A stretch of 64,000 nt of DNA from Cladocopium goreaui (lineage: Eukaryota > Sar > Dinophyceae > Suessiales > Symbiodiniaceae). A program made the translations under genes and the position numbers. The notes below the pieces were generated by a model that worked only from the letters and a program-made list of their open reading frames with translations, searched no databases and was not told the DNA's origin. Location: positions 460,001-524,000 of the forward strand of contig CAMXCT020003724.1 of NCBI GenBank assembly GCA_947184155.2, given 5' to 3'. This document shows positions 11,801 through 24,029 of the stretch, one piece after another; positions within the stretch are counted from its first letter, which is position 1; every line of letters begins with the position of its first letter.

Positions 11801-14800
11801 CTTAGCCCACAAATTGTTGCACACCAGCCTGCCGAACACGGCTGCACAACTGAGTGACTTTCATGAGAAGCTCCGCACCGACTTTGCTGCTGCCATCTAT
11901 GACCAGGTCTCCGTGCCTATGCCTAGGTGTTGGGGCTGGGGAGCGCCTGATGTTCATAGCATCACTGCAGAGCTTCTGCAAAAACATGGAGTTCCCCACC
12001 AGTTAGCTATGTCCAGAGCCAAGTTGATTGTCCAAAGCATTGGTAAGCAAGATGTCCAAAAAGCTGTCACCGGTGTTTCACCCTGGAAGTCATTGAAAGC
12101 ATTGGCCAACCAACAAAAGCCGGTTCTTCAGTTGGTGTTGCCTGATGAAGTAGCCCAAAAGCCGCTTGCTAAGCAACCTGCTGCCAAAGGCTCCAAGCAG
12201 GCCAAACCGATGACCATGATGCCCACACGCCCTGCAGACCTCGACCCCACCAAGCTGTTGCTGGATGCAGGTGCATTCCGTACTGGAGAAGATGAGCCAT
12301 TGAATCAGATCCCATCTGCCTCTTTAGGCCCCCTGGCTAAGGGTGTTGCTCTGATGACGTTTGCAGAAGCTCAACCTTTCCTGCAGGCAGGCAAAATCCT
12401 GACGCATCAGGGTTTGGCAGTGATTGTGACCAATCCCCCCGCTGAAGTGCACACAGCCTTGCAATGGTCCACCTTGCGATTTGCCGTCCGCTGTGCCGTC
12501 AATCAAGAACCAATGCTGATGACAGGTCTCTTAGTGCAACTTGGACACCAGGTGGTATATCAGTTCAAAGCCAAAGATGCCTTAGCTGTACCCAATGTTG
12601 AAGTTGCCTGCGCCCGAGTCACTGTCTTTCAAGACCAGCTTGACGCTCCATGGGAGGATTTCACGGTCAAACCCGTGAAGCACATCCTTAGTGCACTGCC
12701 ATGCCTTCAGACGTGCCGCAAAGCTGACTGCACCTGCCCGCTCTGGCATCCCCCGCCGGACCTGCCACATGAAGCTCTGTTGGATGTGTTCAAACGCCAG
12801 TATTTCAACGATGCGGGCCGGCCTGTGAAGTGGGATAAGGCATCTCACTTTGCTGTTATGTTCCGATATGCCAAAGTCCTGGAAGGAGCTGTGTTGAGTG
12901 CAAGTGGCCTCAAAGGCCTTTATGTGGAGCCCAAGACTGAGGATGCAATGAAGCCACATCCTGATTACCAGGTAGTCTGGTTGCCGCAACTCGACTATGC
13001 AGCCGTTGCTCACTGGGCCAAATGTGAGATGCACTGCCTTGGCATCGCTCGTGCGGGCAAGAGATTTGGCATTCGGGTCCATGTGTCGCACTTTGCCGAA
13101 GTGTTTGCAAGCGTCAAACCTGATGCAGTGTATCTAGCCCCTGGCAGCCGGCTCACCTTTCATTGTGGGCCTTGGCCTTATGGCAGTGATAGGAAAACAC
13201 TGGCTCGCATCCTCAAAGCCACCGGATGGGAATGCCGCCCATTGCAACCTTTGCATGGAGTTCCCGGGGGATTGATGTGGGCCATCCAGGCCGTTGCTGC
13301 TCCACCATCCAATGTGCTGACCTTGTCGCATGGCCAAGTGGTGATCACTGGTCAAGATACAAAGCCAGTTGCTCCTGACTCAGATCAGGTGGTTGGGCCT
13401 GCCCAAACGGTCCAGTTATGCATGGCTGCGGAGACCAACCAGGACCCATGGCTAACGCATGATCCATGGCAGAAAGCCACGGCGTCTGTCCCGCCGATGC
13501 CACTGGCTCCATCCACAGCCAGTGCCTTGCAGGAGATGGAAGACCGCCTGGAACAGAACATCATGGCGAAGTTGCCAGTGCATCATGAAATGGAGGTGGA
13601 CGACCAGGATCATCGCCTCCAACAACTGGAATTGCAATTCCAGCAACTTGCCAGCCGGCAGACTGCCTTGGAATCAACGGTGAATGAGCACCATGTTCAG
13701 AGCACGGCCCAGGTGCAGACGCTCCAGCAACAGATGATGTGCCAATTGGACATGCAATCCAAACAAATGCAGACAATGTTGACGGATCAGATGTCACGCA
13801 TTGAGCACATCCTTGCCAAGAAACCCAGAACTGAGTGAAAAAGTGGGGGCCCTGTGCAAAAGCCCAATCCCAGGGTGACCCCATGGCCGCTTCGGCCATT
13901 CCGGGCAATTTTTGTCTTTCTCATGTTTCTACTCATGATGAGGGTTGGAGAAGCACGTGTTCCAGGACCTGACAATGGATGCGAGTGGACCTTGGGTGTT
14001 TGTAATCCGTCTGGATTACAAGGGAAGTTCCATGTGCTCAACAATGTTCAGGCTGATGTGCTTGCCCTCAGTGAGACCCACATGACTGCTGCCGCAAAAC
14101 GCAGCCTCCAGCTGAGTTTGAAAGCCATGGGATCCAAGTATCGCCATATCATCACTGGAGCACCCATGGAGCCACGTTCACAAGCCAGTGAAGCAGGAGC
14201 TTGGGCCGGGGTTGGTTTTGCTTCCACGATGCCTTGCCGCACTGTTGCCACTGACTGGCCTGATGACTTGTACCAAACAGGACGCATCCAACTTGCTGCT
14301 TTCCACACTTTGGACTCTTGGACTCTAGGAGCTGTAGTGTACGGTTTCCCAGAGGGCAAAACACATCCAATGGCACACCAGCGCACAGAGGACATGCTGG
14401 ATTTTGCTGTCCAACGCCTCTCCAAGACCCCAGGCCCCAGATTCCTGGCGGGAGACTTTAACTATGAACCCGATGACCTGGCCATTGCTCATGTGCTTCG
14501 CACCAATGGATGGGCTGAGGTCCAAGACTTACATCAATACCGCACTGGCACCCCTGTCCAGTTGACGTGCAAAGGGTCGACCCGCAAAGACCACTTGTGG
14601 ATTTCACCAGAGTTAGCCCTTGCATTCCGCAATCTGGAAGTTTGCAATGAAACCTTCGCTGACCATGCCATTCTGCGTGCTGTGTTTGCTGGAGGAACTG
14701 CCCATCTTGAACGGTTTGTTTGGCCATGCCCTAAAGCAATCCCATGGAGCAAGACCCGCACGCTCCAAATGCCGGTTTCCTTTGAGGCCCCTGCAGACCC

Positions 14801-17800
14801 CACTGCTCAATATGCCATGCTTTGGCAGTGCAAAGAAGATCTTGCTCAGGAAGATTTGCCTCATGAATGGCTCCCGGCCATGAGAGGACGAGGCCAACAG
14901 ACTGCACCCAAGAAGCAGAGAACCAAACAAGCACCAATCCGCCAGGGTCGAAGAGATGATGTTCAGCCTGCCTTCTTTGGTTTTTCTAATCTTCATGCCC
15001 GACAGTTCAAGCAGCTCCGCAGATTGCAGAACTACTGTAGGTGGATAGACCGTGCTGAACATAGTGAACGTGATGGATTGCATGGTATTGGCCTTTGGAA
15101 TTCCATTTTGCGGGCACCAGGGTTCTTGCCCACTTTCACTGAATGGTGGCTGTCGCGCCATTTTGTCAGCCCTTTAGATCCGAGTGCCATGCCACAGTTT
15201 TGTCCTCCGTCTCAGGTTGCTCACCAAATTTTTGATGCGGTTTATGCTGAAGTGAGACACTTGGAGCAGTTGCTCAATCAAGCCAAAACCTCCCACAGGA
15301 GACACCAACATGCTGATGACAAACACCTCATCTACCGAGAGGTTGCCAGAAACCCGGCCGAGCCGGTAGAATCCCTACTGCATGCTGTGCACTCCACAGT
15401 CACTGAGGTAGACGAGACGGAATGTGCAGTGGTACTTGCTGCCCCAGCTGCCCTGCGACCCGATCTTCCCCTTTGGATTGCTGGAGCCTCTGCTGAAATT
15501 ATCCATCATGACCATGACAAAGTATGGCTCACCGATGTTGCTGGGGTTCAACAAGGGCAGCAAGTTGCTCAAACCCAATACCTGGGAGACCTGCCAGCCC
15601 TTTTTGAAGCATTCCATGATCAGTGGAAGAAGCGCTGGTGCCGACACGACCAAACACCATTTGATCGCTGGGACATGCTGTTGAATTTTGCCAAGGAGGT
15701 CATCAGACCAATGCCAATCCCACACCTGCAAGTCGATGTTTCCACTGTGCAAGCAGAGTTCCATCGGAAAAAGAAACAAGCCGCCACCGGCTTAGATGGG
15801 GTCAGCCGCGCTGACTGGATAGCAGCCGACGAGGCAACTCTGCGGAGTCTGATTTCAGCCTTCACCAGGGCAGAGACTGATGGCTGCTGGCCAGCTCAAC
15901 TTTTGGCAGGCAAGGTGCGCTCCTTAGCCAAGACGGAATCGGCCTCGGCTGTTGGGGATTATAGACCCATCACTGTGTTTGGTTTGGGGTACAGAGCTTG
16001 GTCAAGCCTACATGCCCGTCATTTGCTGCAATGGGCTGACCAATGGGCCCATGATGGAGTATATGGCAACAGACCAGGCCGCCAAGCTGCAGACCTGTGG
16101 CATCATGTTATGCTTCAGATTGAACAGGCCTACTCCTCAGGATGCTGCCTAACTGGGCTCTCCGCTGACATCGAGAAATGTTTCAATTGCATCCCACGCT
16201 ACCCAGCGTTGTGTCTGGCTGTTTTGGTTGGAACCCCCCATCAGGTCACCACCGCGTGGGCGGGTGCCTTGACATCTATGTATCGGCATTTCAAAGTGAG
16301 GGATTCCTTTTCAGCAGGTTTTGCCACCTCCACCGGGTTGGCTGAAGGATGTGGGCTCAGTGTCTATGGAATGCTGCTGATTGACCACCTCTTTGCTTTG
16401 TGGCTTTACCACCAGGCACCATCTGTGAACACGCTGTCCTATGTAGATGATTGGCAGACACTGTCTTGGGACCCCAATTTTGCAGTCCGACAGCTTGAGC
16501 TGGTAGAAGGCTATGCCAGCCTCTTGGACCTGACAGTGGACCGAAGGAAAACCTTTGGGTGGTCACCCGACAGCCGGACTCGCAGCTTGCTCAGGGCCAG
16601 TGGCATCAAAGTTTTGCATCAGGCCCGGGAACTGGGAGGCCACCTTGGCATTTCCCGGCAGCACACCAATCATACCCTGACTCAGCGCATCAGTGAACTT
16701 GCAGATCTGTGGCCCAAACTGCGTGCCAGTAAAGCCAAGTACCAGACCAAGGTACATGTACTGAAAGCTGTGACATGGCCACGAGGCCTCCATGCTGTGG
16801 CGAGTGCTCCCCTTGGAGACAATGTCTGGACAGACTTGCGGCGTAAAGCCACGGGTGCCCTTGGTTGTCACCGCCCTGGAATCAATGGGCATGTGCTCTT
16901 AGGTTTGGTTGAAACCTTGGTAGATCCCCAACTTGTGGCGTTGTTGTGGACTTGTCGCTCCGTCCGACACCAGTGTAACTTGGACTTTTGGTCTTCTGCG
17001 GTTGCCTTGGTCTCTGCTGGGGAACTGGACTTACCCCCCAACTCTCTTGCGTCTGTGGTTGCTGGCCGCCTTCAGCAAGTTGGCTTCCATGTGCACCGTG
17101 ATGGTGGGGTTTCGGATCAGCTTGGCAAGTTTTGTCCGCACACTTGTAACTATGCAGAGCTTGAAATGCGCCTCCAATGGGCTTGGCACCAAGTTGTTGC
17201 TCAAAAGGTGTCGCACCGTGCTGAGTTTGATGGGTTGTGGCAAGTTGACACTGCAGCCACCAGAAGAGCACTGCATCAGTTATCACATGATGACCAAGCC
17301 CTCTACCGCCATAGTTTGGCAGGGGGTCTTTACACTGAGAGTTACAAGTCAAAGTGGACTGAGCAGTCAGACGCTTGCAAGTGGTGCGGTCAACCGGACA
17401 CTTTGATGCATCGATTTTGGGAGTGTCCGCAGCATCATGACCTTCGAATGACTTTGGCACCAGCAGCCATGCGCTCCTTGGACTTGTTGCCACCTGCCTT
17501 GGCTCTCCGTGGTTGGGCACTCTTACCCCCTACCTGGCGTGACTGGATTCAACTTCTCCTTAATCTGCCATCAGCACCACCTGCGCCAGCCATTGGACTT
17601 TGCCCCAATCGATGGAATGATGTTTTCACTGATGGCTCATGCCTGCATCAGGCTGCTCCGGCCTATCGTGTTGCTGCTTGGTCTGCGGTGTGCGTTCCAT
17701 CCTTTCCCTCTTGGACTGGTCAGGGTGCCACTGTGCTTGGAGCGTCCTACTTGCCTGGCCTCCACCAAACTGCTTACCGTGCTGAACTTTATGCTGTGGC

Positions 17801-20800
17801 TTTTGTTTTGCATTGTGCGGCGTGTGCGCGTGCCCCTGTCCGATTGTGGTCCGACTGTCTAGGCGTGGTTACCAGGTTCCATCAACTTGTGTTGGGAAGG
17901 AGGAAGGTTCAGGTGAACAAGCCTAACTCTGACCTTTGGACCTGGATATTGCAGTCGCTTGATACGTTGGGACGAAACAATGTACAACTGCGGAAAGTGC
18001 CTGCACACAAACCTTTGCAGGCTGCTACATCGCGTCATGAGGTGTGGCAATTTTTCTACAATGCCATGGCTGACAGAGCTGCACGCTGCGCGAACCAGGC
18101 GCGGCCCACAGCCTTTTGGGATGTTTGGGAAAAGCATGTGTGTGCCACTTTGGCGGCTGAAGTTTTGTTTTCACAGGTACAGCAATTACACCTGGCGGTT
18201 GGGAGACGTAACGTCCGCCGGGGCCTTGAGCCAGATGAGGTTCCTGCTGCCACCGAGCGGACTACGCGTGAATTTCCAGCGGTTTTTGCGCTGGGCCCAT
18301 GGCGAGGCGAACCTTTGCCGACAGTCGCCCGACTTTTTGGACACAGTCATGTGCAACGAGCAACTGCATGGTTTCGAGAGCGAATTGGAACACCAGGAGC
18401 TCATGAGGTGGTCTGGGTGTCGTTCTCCCAGTTGTACCTCGACTATCAAATGACCTGGGGCAACCCAGGACCATTGCGAGTCCAAGGTCTTTGGGTTGAC
18501 AAAGCACACCGTCAATACCTTGATGCAGAAAAGTTTGACCACAGGCAGCGCACAAAGTGGTTCAGGCAATTCCTCAAGAAGCTCCTGACCGCTGCCAATG
18601 TGACCTTCACCCTGGCCCAGTGCCGACCCAAGTCAGACAGCATCCAAGCGTATGTGCAGGCGATTGCCCTGCCCTGGTGTCCTCGCTCCTTGTACGAGGT
18701 TGAAAAGCTGCTTACGTCTACGCTGACAGCTCCGTGTGTGAGGAATGCGGACGTCCTGCGACATTTGCCGCTGATCGACCAGCGCGAGACGATGGTGTTG
18801 TCTTCATAGCTGGCACAAGGTTTGCCTATCCTAGCTGAGACTGCAGCGCTCCCTACCTGAGCCTGCTTGCGGCACGAAAATGTGGGAAAATGTGGTGGTT
18901 TCAAACATTTTTTTCCATAATATGTGGGACAATCCTTCCCATTGACTAATATTCTTCCAAAGCCACCAACCAGTATAGGTGTTATATCCCAAGTTGCGGG
19001 TTCAAATCGCCATCGTTGTAGCCATTACTAGCCCCAGCAACAACCACTCATGGGAGTATAGTTTCCAACTTTTCAGTATCTATGACTGGGGGTCACAAGA
19101 AGGAATCCATGATCTCCCAATAATATTATCATCATATCCTTTGAATCATATTAGATTCCAATTTTCATGATTTTTCATATATCATATCCCACTCTGAGCC
19201 CCTATTTTCATGGTACCCCCCAACCTTTTTTCAACAACGCCGTGAATTCGACTGCTTTCAGGTGGACAAGATCATCGAAGCTGCCCGGAAGTCCAGCGAA
19301 ATTGGCTTCGTGACCTGTGCCTTGGATGCCAATGGGTCTTGCAGGATGAGGGGTCCAAAAAGATGGAAAGATGGCGTTGATGGTTTAGTTTATTTTTAGT
19401 ATGCACCATCCAATTGCCCAATTATGTGTCATCCATTAAGCATCCATTTTTAGTATGATGAAGTAGGGTTTTAAGTATTAACCATCCATTTTTAGTATTA
19501 ACCATCTTTGGTTTTAAGTGGGGGTGAAAATGAAAGACCTAACCACAGGCCTTGACCATCCAATGAATTGGGGTAGCCACTTGACCCATAGCGTGGTGTG
19601 AAAGCAAGAAGCTCAAGTGTTTTTTGGCTCAATGGTTTTTAAGGGAACATCTTAACCGGAAACCATAGATTTTCCTAGTAAATATGGGGTTTTCCTGCAA
19701 ATGTTCCCTTAAACCAATCCATTGATTGGTGCAAACTTGTGATGGAAACAGAGAATTTTGCAAAACAAGGATCAAATTCGGTGGGATTTTGATGGAAAAA
19801 ATGATGGAAATATGCGGGGTTTGCCTCGTAGGTAGCCTCTCTTGACATGTGGTGACTTAACGGAGAGCAGTTTTCTGTTGGGGCTTATCTCGAGAGTCTC
19901 GATAACGGGTAACCATAGATTTCCATAGTGGAGAGTGGGGCACATCCACTCCTAATTTATTTGGGTTTCACCGCCGAAGGACATGCACCATGCTGAATGG
20001 CATGATTTTTCAGTGAACATCAACAGGAAAGCATGGATTTAACATGATTTAACCAAACAATCTAGATTGAAGATGATTAAAGAACCTCAAAGCAGTTCAT
20101 GGAAATACTTTCCAGACGGTGGTTTTCTGGTCCGGTGAGGGTTTTGTAGCAAGGTACACAGCTTGTGAGCAAGATGAAGAGCCGATTTCAGATTGCCACT
20201 GGTGCAGGGTAGCTTGGCTGGCCGATGGCAGTGGATGATCCTACCTCCAGCCGATGGTATAAGGAACTTCCCCTATGGTTGTAGTGAACTGGAAAATAAC
20301 AATTTTTGAAAAGGTAGATCATCATGTCTCTATCATCTATAAATGTGCCATTATTCATAGCTATGTTAAATTTGCCAGAGGGTAAGCTCCAAATCCCAAA
20401 ATTCTGGGATCAAGATTCACATCTCCCCAACAGTTCAGGGAGAGGGCATGGAGAGTCACCAATTTCCCCGAACCTTGAACTAATCGAGTGGTTTTTTTCC
20501 ACCAAAGTTGGCTATGGCTACAAGAGTGGAAAAACATCCGCCCACTTCCAACAGTATTCCAATAGATTGGATGTTTCCACTATCAAAATAGTACTCGCTT
20601 GGCCCGAAAATAGCGATTTTCCACCAGTTCCAATAGTGGGCCTTCTCCAAAATAGCTTCCCAGGGTAGGGACCCGGACGGCAGGAAGTTGGACCAAATGC
20701 TTGGTGGTGGTGTGGAGAGCTGCTCGATTACGGAGATCTTTGGGGAGTTCCGTTGTGGCAAGCGACTTGGCAGGGCCTAGGCCAGTGCCAGTGAGGTTGG

Positions 20801-23800
20801 AATCGCGGAAGCGTTGGTTGATCTGCCATTTTTGATTCATACTCAACTGGAGCTCAACTGATATAGCTAATGTTTATGGTAGATATATCTATAATTCATG
20901 GGCTCATTCATGGGCTCATAAACCAAGAAACATAACTGGGGGGTGGCTCCGGATTGTACCAAACTTCTGGTGAGTTTAGAGGGGTTGCCCTCCATTTTTT
21001 TAAAAAAAATACTGGGGCGAAAAAGGTCACCAAACTTGGATTGGAACTCGACCACCACGGGACCTGGCTAGGAAAAAGATGGGTTCCTGCAAAATATTTT
21101 TTTCATCCAATGGAATCCGAGTTTCAAATTTCCACTGGTTGCTGGAGAAGCCGACTGGATGATGGGGACATATTCACCTTTTTTGGGCGAATAACCAATG
21201 CCGGATATGGCAAAGAACATTTAGAATAATTCATGTATTTATCATGGAAACTCGTGCCGGATCATTCTCCAAATGTTGGTCGATAGAAAGAAATGGTCGA
21301 TTTAGAACCCAACTATAGTCACAGATATCTCTATCTCTACTGTAAACGTTCCAGTTATAAGTGAATTTTTTACGAAAACCGGGGCGATTCTGAAGTGCCA
21401 TGGACCCCCATGAAACCTGCCAGCTGGAGCCAGCTGGAGCCATGAACCCGAAGGATTCCTCCGCTTCCCAGGACCCAATTGTGTCATTCCCTTTCGGTCG
21501 TCGCGCAGCTTCCCTCCAGTATGGGCGGTGCCAACGGCAAGGCGAGGATCTGGACTGTGTCCATCGATTTGCAGGCTCATCCCAGGAATCGTAAGTGGGA
21601 TATCACCCCAGTGATAAAAACATGGGAGAAGGAGCGGGTTAATCCACTGAAATCATTGGGGTTATAATCCACTAAGTGGGATGAACCACCAAGTAGTATT
21701 TATTGCTGAAACAAATCGCCAAATCGCCACGCCGATGTCATGATCCCGTTCTCCCGGAGGTGGTCTACATCGACACCGAGGGCACCTTCCGCCCCGAGCG
21801 CATCCGACAAATCGCGGAGGCCAAGGGCGTGTCGCCCAGCGATGCCATGGATAACATCGTCTATGCCAGGTGGGGGCTGTGGAAAAATACTGATTTTATA
21901 GGGATCTCATGGGGATTTTCAAGGTGGGGATGGTGCAAATGGAGGTGTCCCATTTTATGGGGGTAGTTCAAAACCATGGTTGAATGGGTTTCAATACTAA
22001 AGTGATTTAATGACTTGAATGATTTGGGGTATATACTTGGATTTACTGACATGGATGATTTGGTTTACTAACATGGTTTACTAACTTGGATGCTATTTTA
22101 GCAAAGCCCCTAAATGGCTATGACGAAGATATGGATGATGATCATTCATCAACTTTGGGGGTACGATATTTTCAGACAAAAGCTATGGGTGGTGGAGAAC
22201 CAAGCGATTTATGGGGATATGATATGTATATATATATATACATACATATAGTGATAGGAATCATTAGTAATCATAGTCAATGAACCATAATCACAATCAT
22301 TATCTGGTTGGTGGTTTGGAACATTCGGATTATTTTTCCATTCAGTTGGGAATGTCATGGAATGTCATGTCATCCCAACTGACTTTCAGTCCATCATTTT
22401 TCAGAGGGGTAGGGCTCAACCACCAACCAGTATTGGAATGTCTTGGAATCTCATGGACTACTGTGCCAGGTGCGAGCGTTTGGGCCGTTGATGGGATGGG
22501 GATTAACCCATGGCGGGGACCAACATATGCCGGATACCCTTTTTTTGTAAACGTTCACAAAAAACGATGGAAAGATCCACCATTTTATAGCTGGGTAATT
22601 CAACTATTTCGACTGGGCCATTTTCAAGTTCGCAAACTGTTAGTTTACTAGAGGGTACATGTGACATGGAGAGAATATGTTTGTATGTCGTGGAATCTGC
22701 GTTCCACTTAAGACATGTGGCTAGTAGCCATACTGGGATGTGGCTATCGCTGTGGATGAGAGGTGCTACACCTCTGACCATTTGGAGCAGCTATTGGTGG
22801 AAGCGGCTGGATTGATGGTACCTTGGCCAGAGGGTAAGGTCCGGTCCCTTTCCAAGGCTTCAACACTTTTTTTCAGGTCTTGTACCATCCACTTTTCTTC
22901 GCTTCCTACGCTATGGCCTGTTTTGTAAGCCATGGCCCATTTTATCAATGGCCATTTCAGGATCCTAGACTGGAGGTACCTACCATATATAAGGCCTATT
23001 TTTTAGGCCTATGTAAGGGAATATCCCCACAAAATATGGCCAAAAATATGGTACTAACGTACCTCCATTTTAGGATCCTGGAGATCTCCCATTGATTTTA
23101 GTTTGATGACCTACTGAAATGGTAATTGTCCATAGCAAAGATTGATCATGTTGCTAGATGTTCCCTTGGGATCGTTCGCTGAAACCCTATGATTGATCAT
23201 GTCCTGTAGCCTTTCAACATTGCCATAAATTGGTGGTAAATCTTTGCCTTTCAGAGCAACCCATATCTAAATGTGTTGGCCAATATTTCTATGTGTAGGT
23301 ATTTGTACAGAATGGTGATAAACCCACTCTGGCTGCTTAAGCCAGCATTTATAGACATTTATAGATGATTTTCCCATCGAAACCCCTCAACGTACAGGGA
23401 TTTTCCCATGATTTTCCCATTGAACACCCCATAAATGGTGGATTTCCCCCATATTTTCCCAGCGAACACATATTTTTTTGGGAAACAACCACCCCACCAT
23501 GACATAGGTGAGAAATGATCTCAACATCCCAAAAATTGGATGATTTCCCCGATGGTTTCTGCTTGGTTCGCCATGAATTCCCCAGGTGAACGACGAAGAT
23601 CGCTTCGCGCTGCTGGTGGTGGACAGCATCATGGGTGGCTTCCGGGTGGACTACAGCGGCCGCGGGGAGCTGGCGGATCGACAGCAGAAGTTGGCGCGGG
23701 TGATGAACAAACTGCAGAAGGCGGGGTGGAATGATGGAATGGGGGGAATCAATGGGGATCAATAGGCTTATAATTGTATATATATATATATAGTATAGTA

Positions 23801-23993
23801 TTATATGCTATATATGTTATATATGTTATATATGTTATATATGTTATATATATGTTATATATGTTATATATGTTATGTATGTTATGTATGTTATATATGT
23901 TATATATGATATATATGTTATATATGTTATATATGTTATATATGTTATATTGATATTCTATATCTATATCTTTTATATACATACATATATATA

Positions 23994-24029
<36 letters not shown>

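Larger units (their letters stand above)
8130..18892 (+). mobile_element. Complete LINE retrotransposon with DNA methyltransferase in ORF1
   Basis: The element is 10,763 bp with a 75-nt leader, ORF1 (8205-13838), ORF2 (13923-18809), and an 83-nt 3' tail that ends GAAAATGTGGGAAAATG with no poly(A). The 15-bp target duplications set both boundaries. Both frames are uninterrupted, so the copy is recent or under selection. Known family context: cytosine methyltransferases captured by LINEs have been described from Symbiodinium, and this element fits that group. It lies in DMC1 intron 3 in the gene's own orientation, so DMC1 transcription reads through it. Confidence 0.92.
8110..18973. mobile_element. 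Family B foldback element split by a LINE insertion
   Basis: The left end CTGGTTGGTGGTTTCAAACA lies at 8110-8129. The rest of the element resumes at 18893 and ends GCCACCAACCAG at 18973. TATA flanks both outer ends (8106-8109, 18974-18977), as expected for a 4-bp target duplication. The closest relative is the uninterrupted copy at 46899-47000, which shares TTTCAAACAT, TCCATAATAT and GATAATCCTTCCCATTGAC-like text. The element was therefore in DMC1 intron 3 before the LINE arrived. Confidence 0.85.

Noticed and set aside
19610..19640. TTTTTTGGCTCAATGG resembling the dinoflagellate spliced leader end TTTTGGCTCAAG
   Set aside because: The upstream CCGTAGCCA part and the final AAG are missing; it is probably chance within a foldback remnant.
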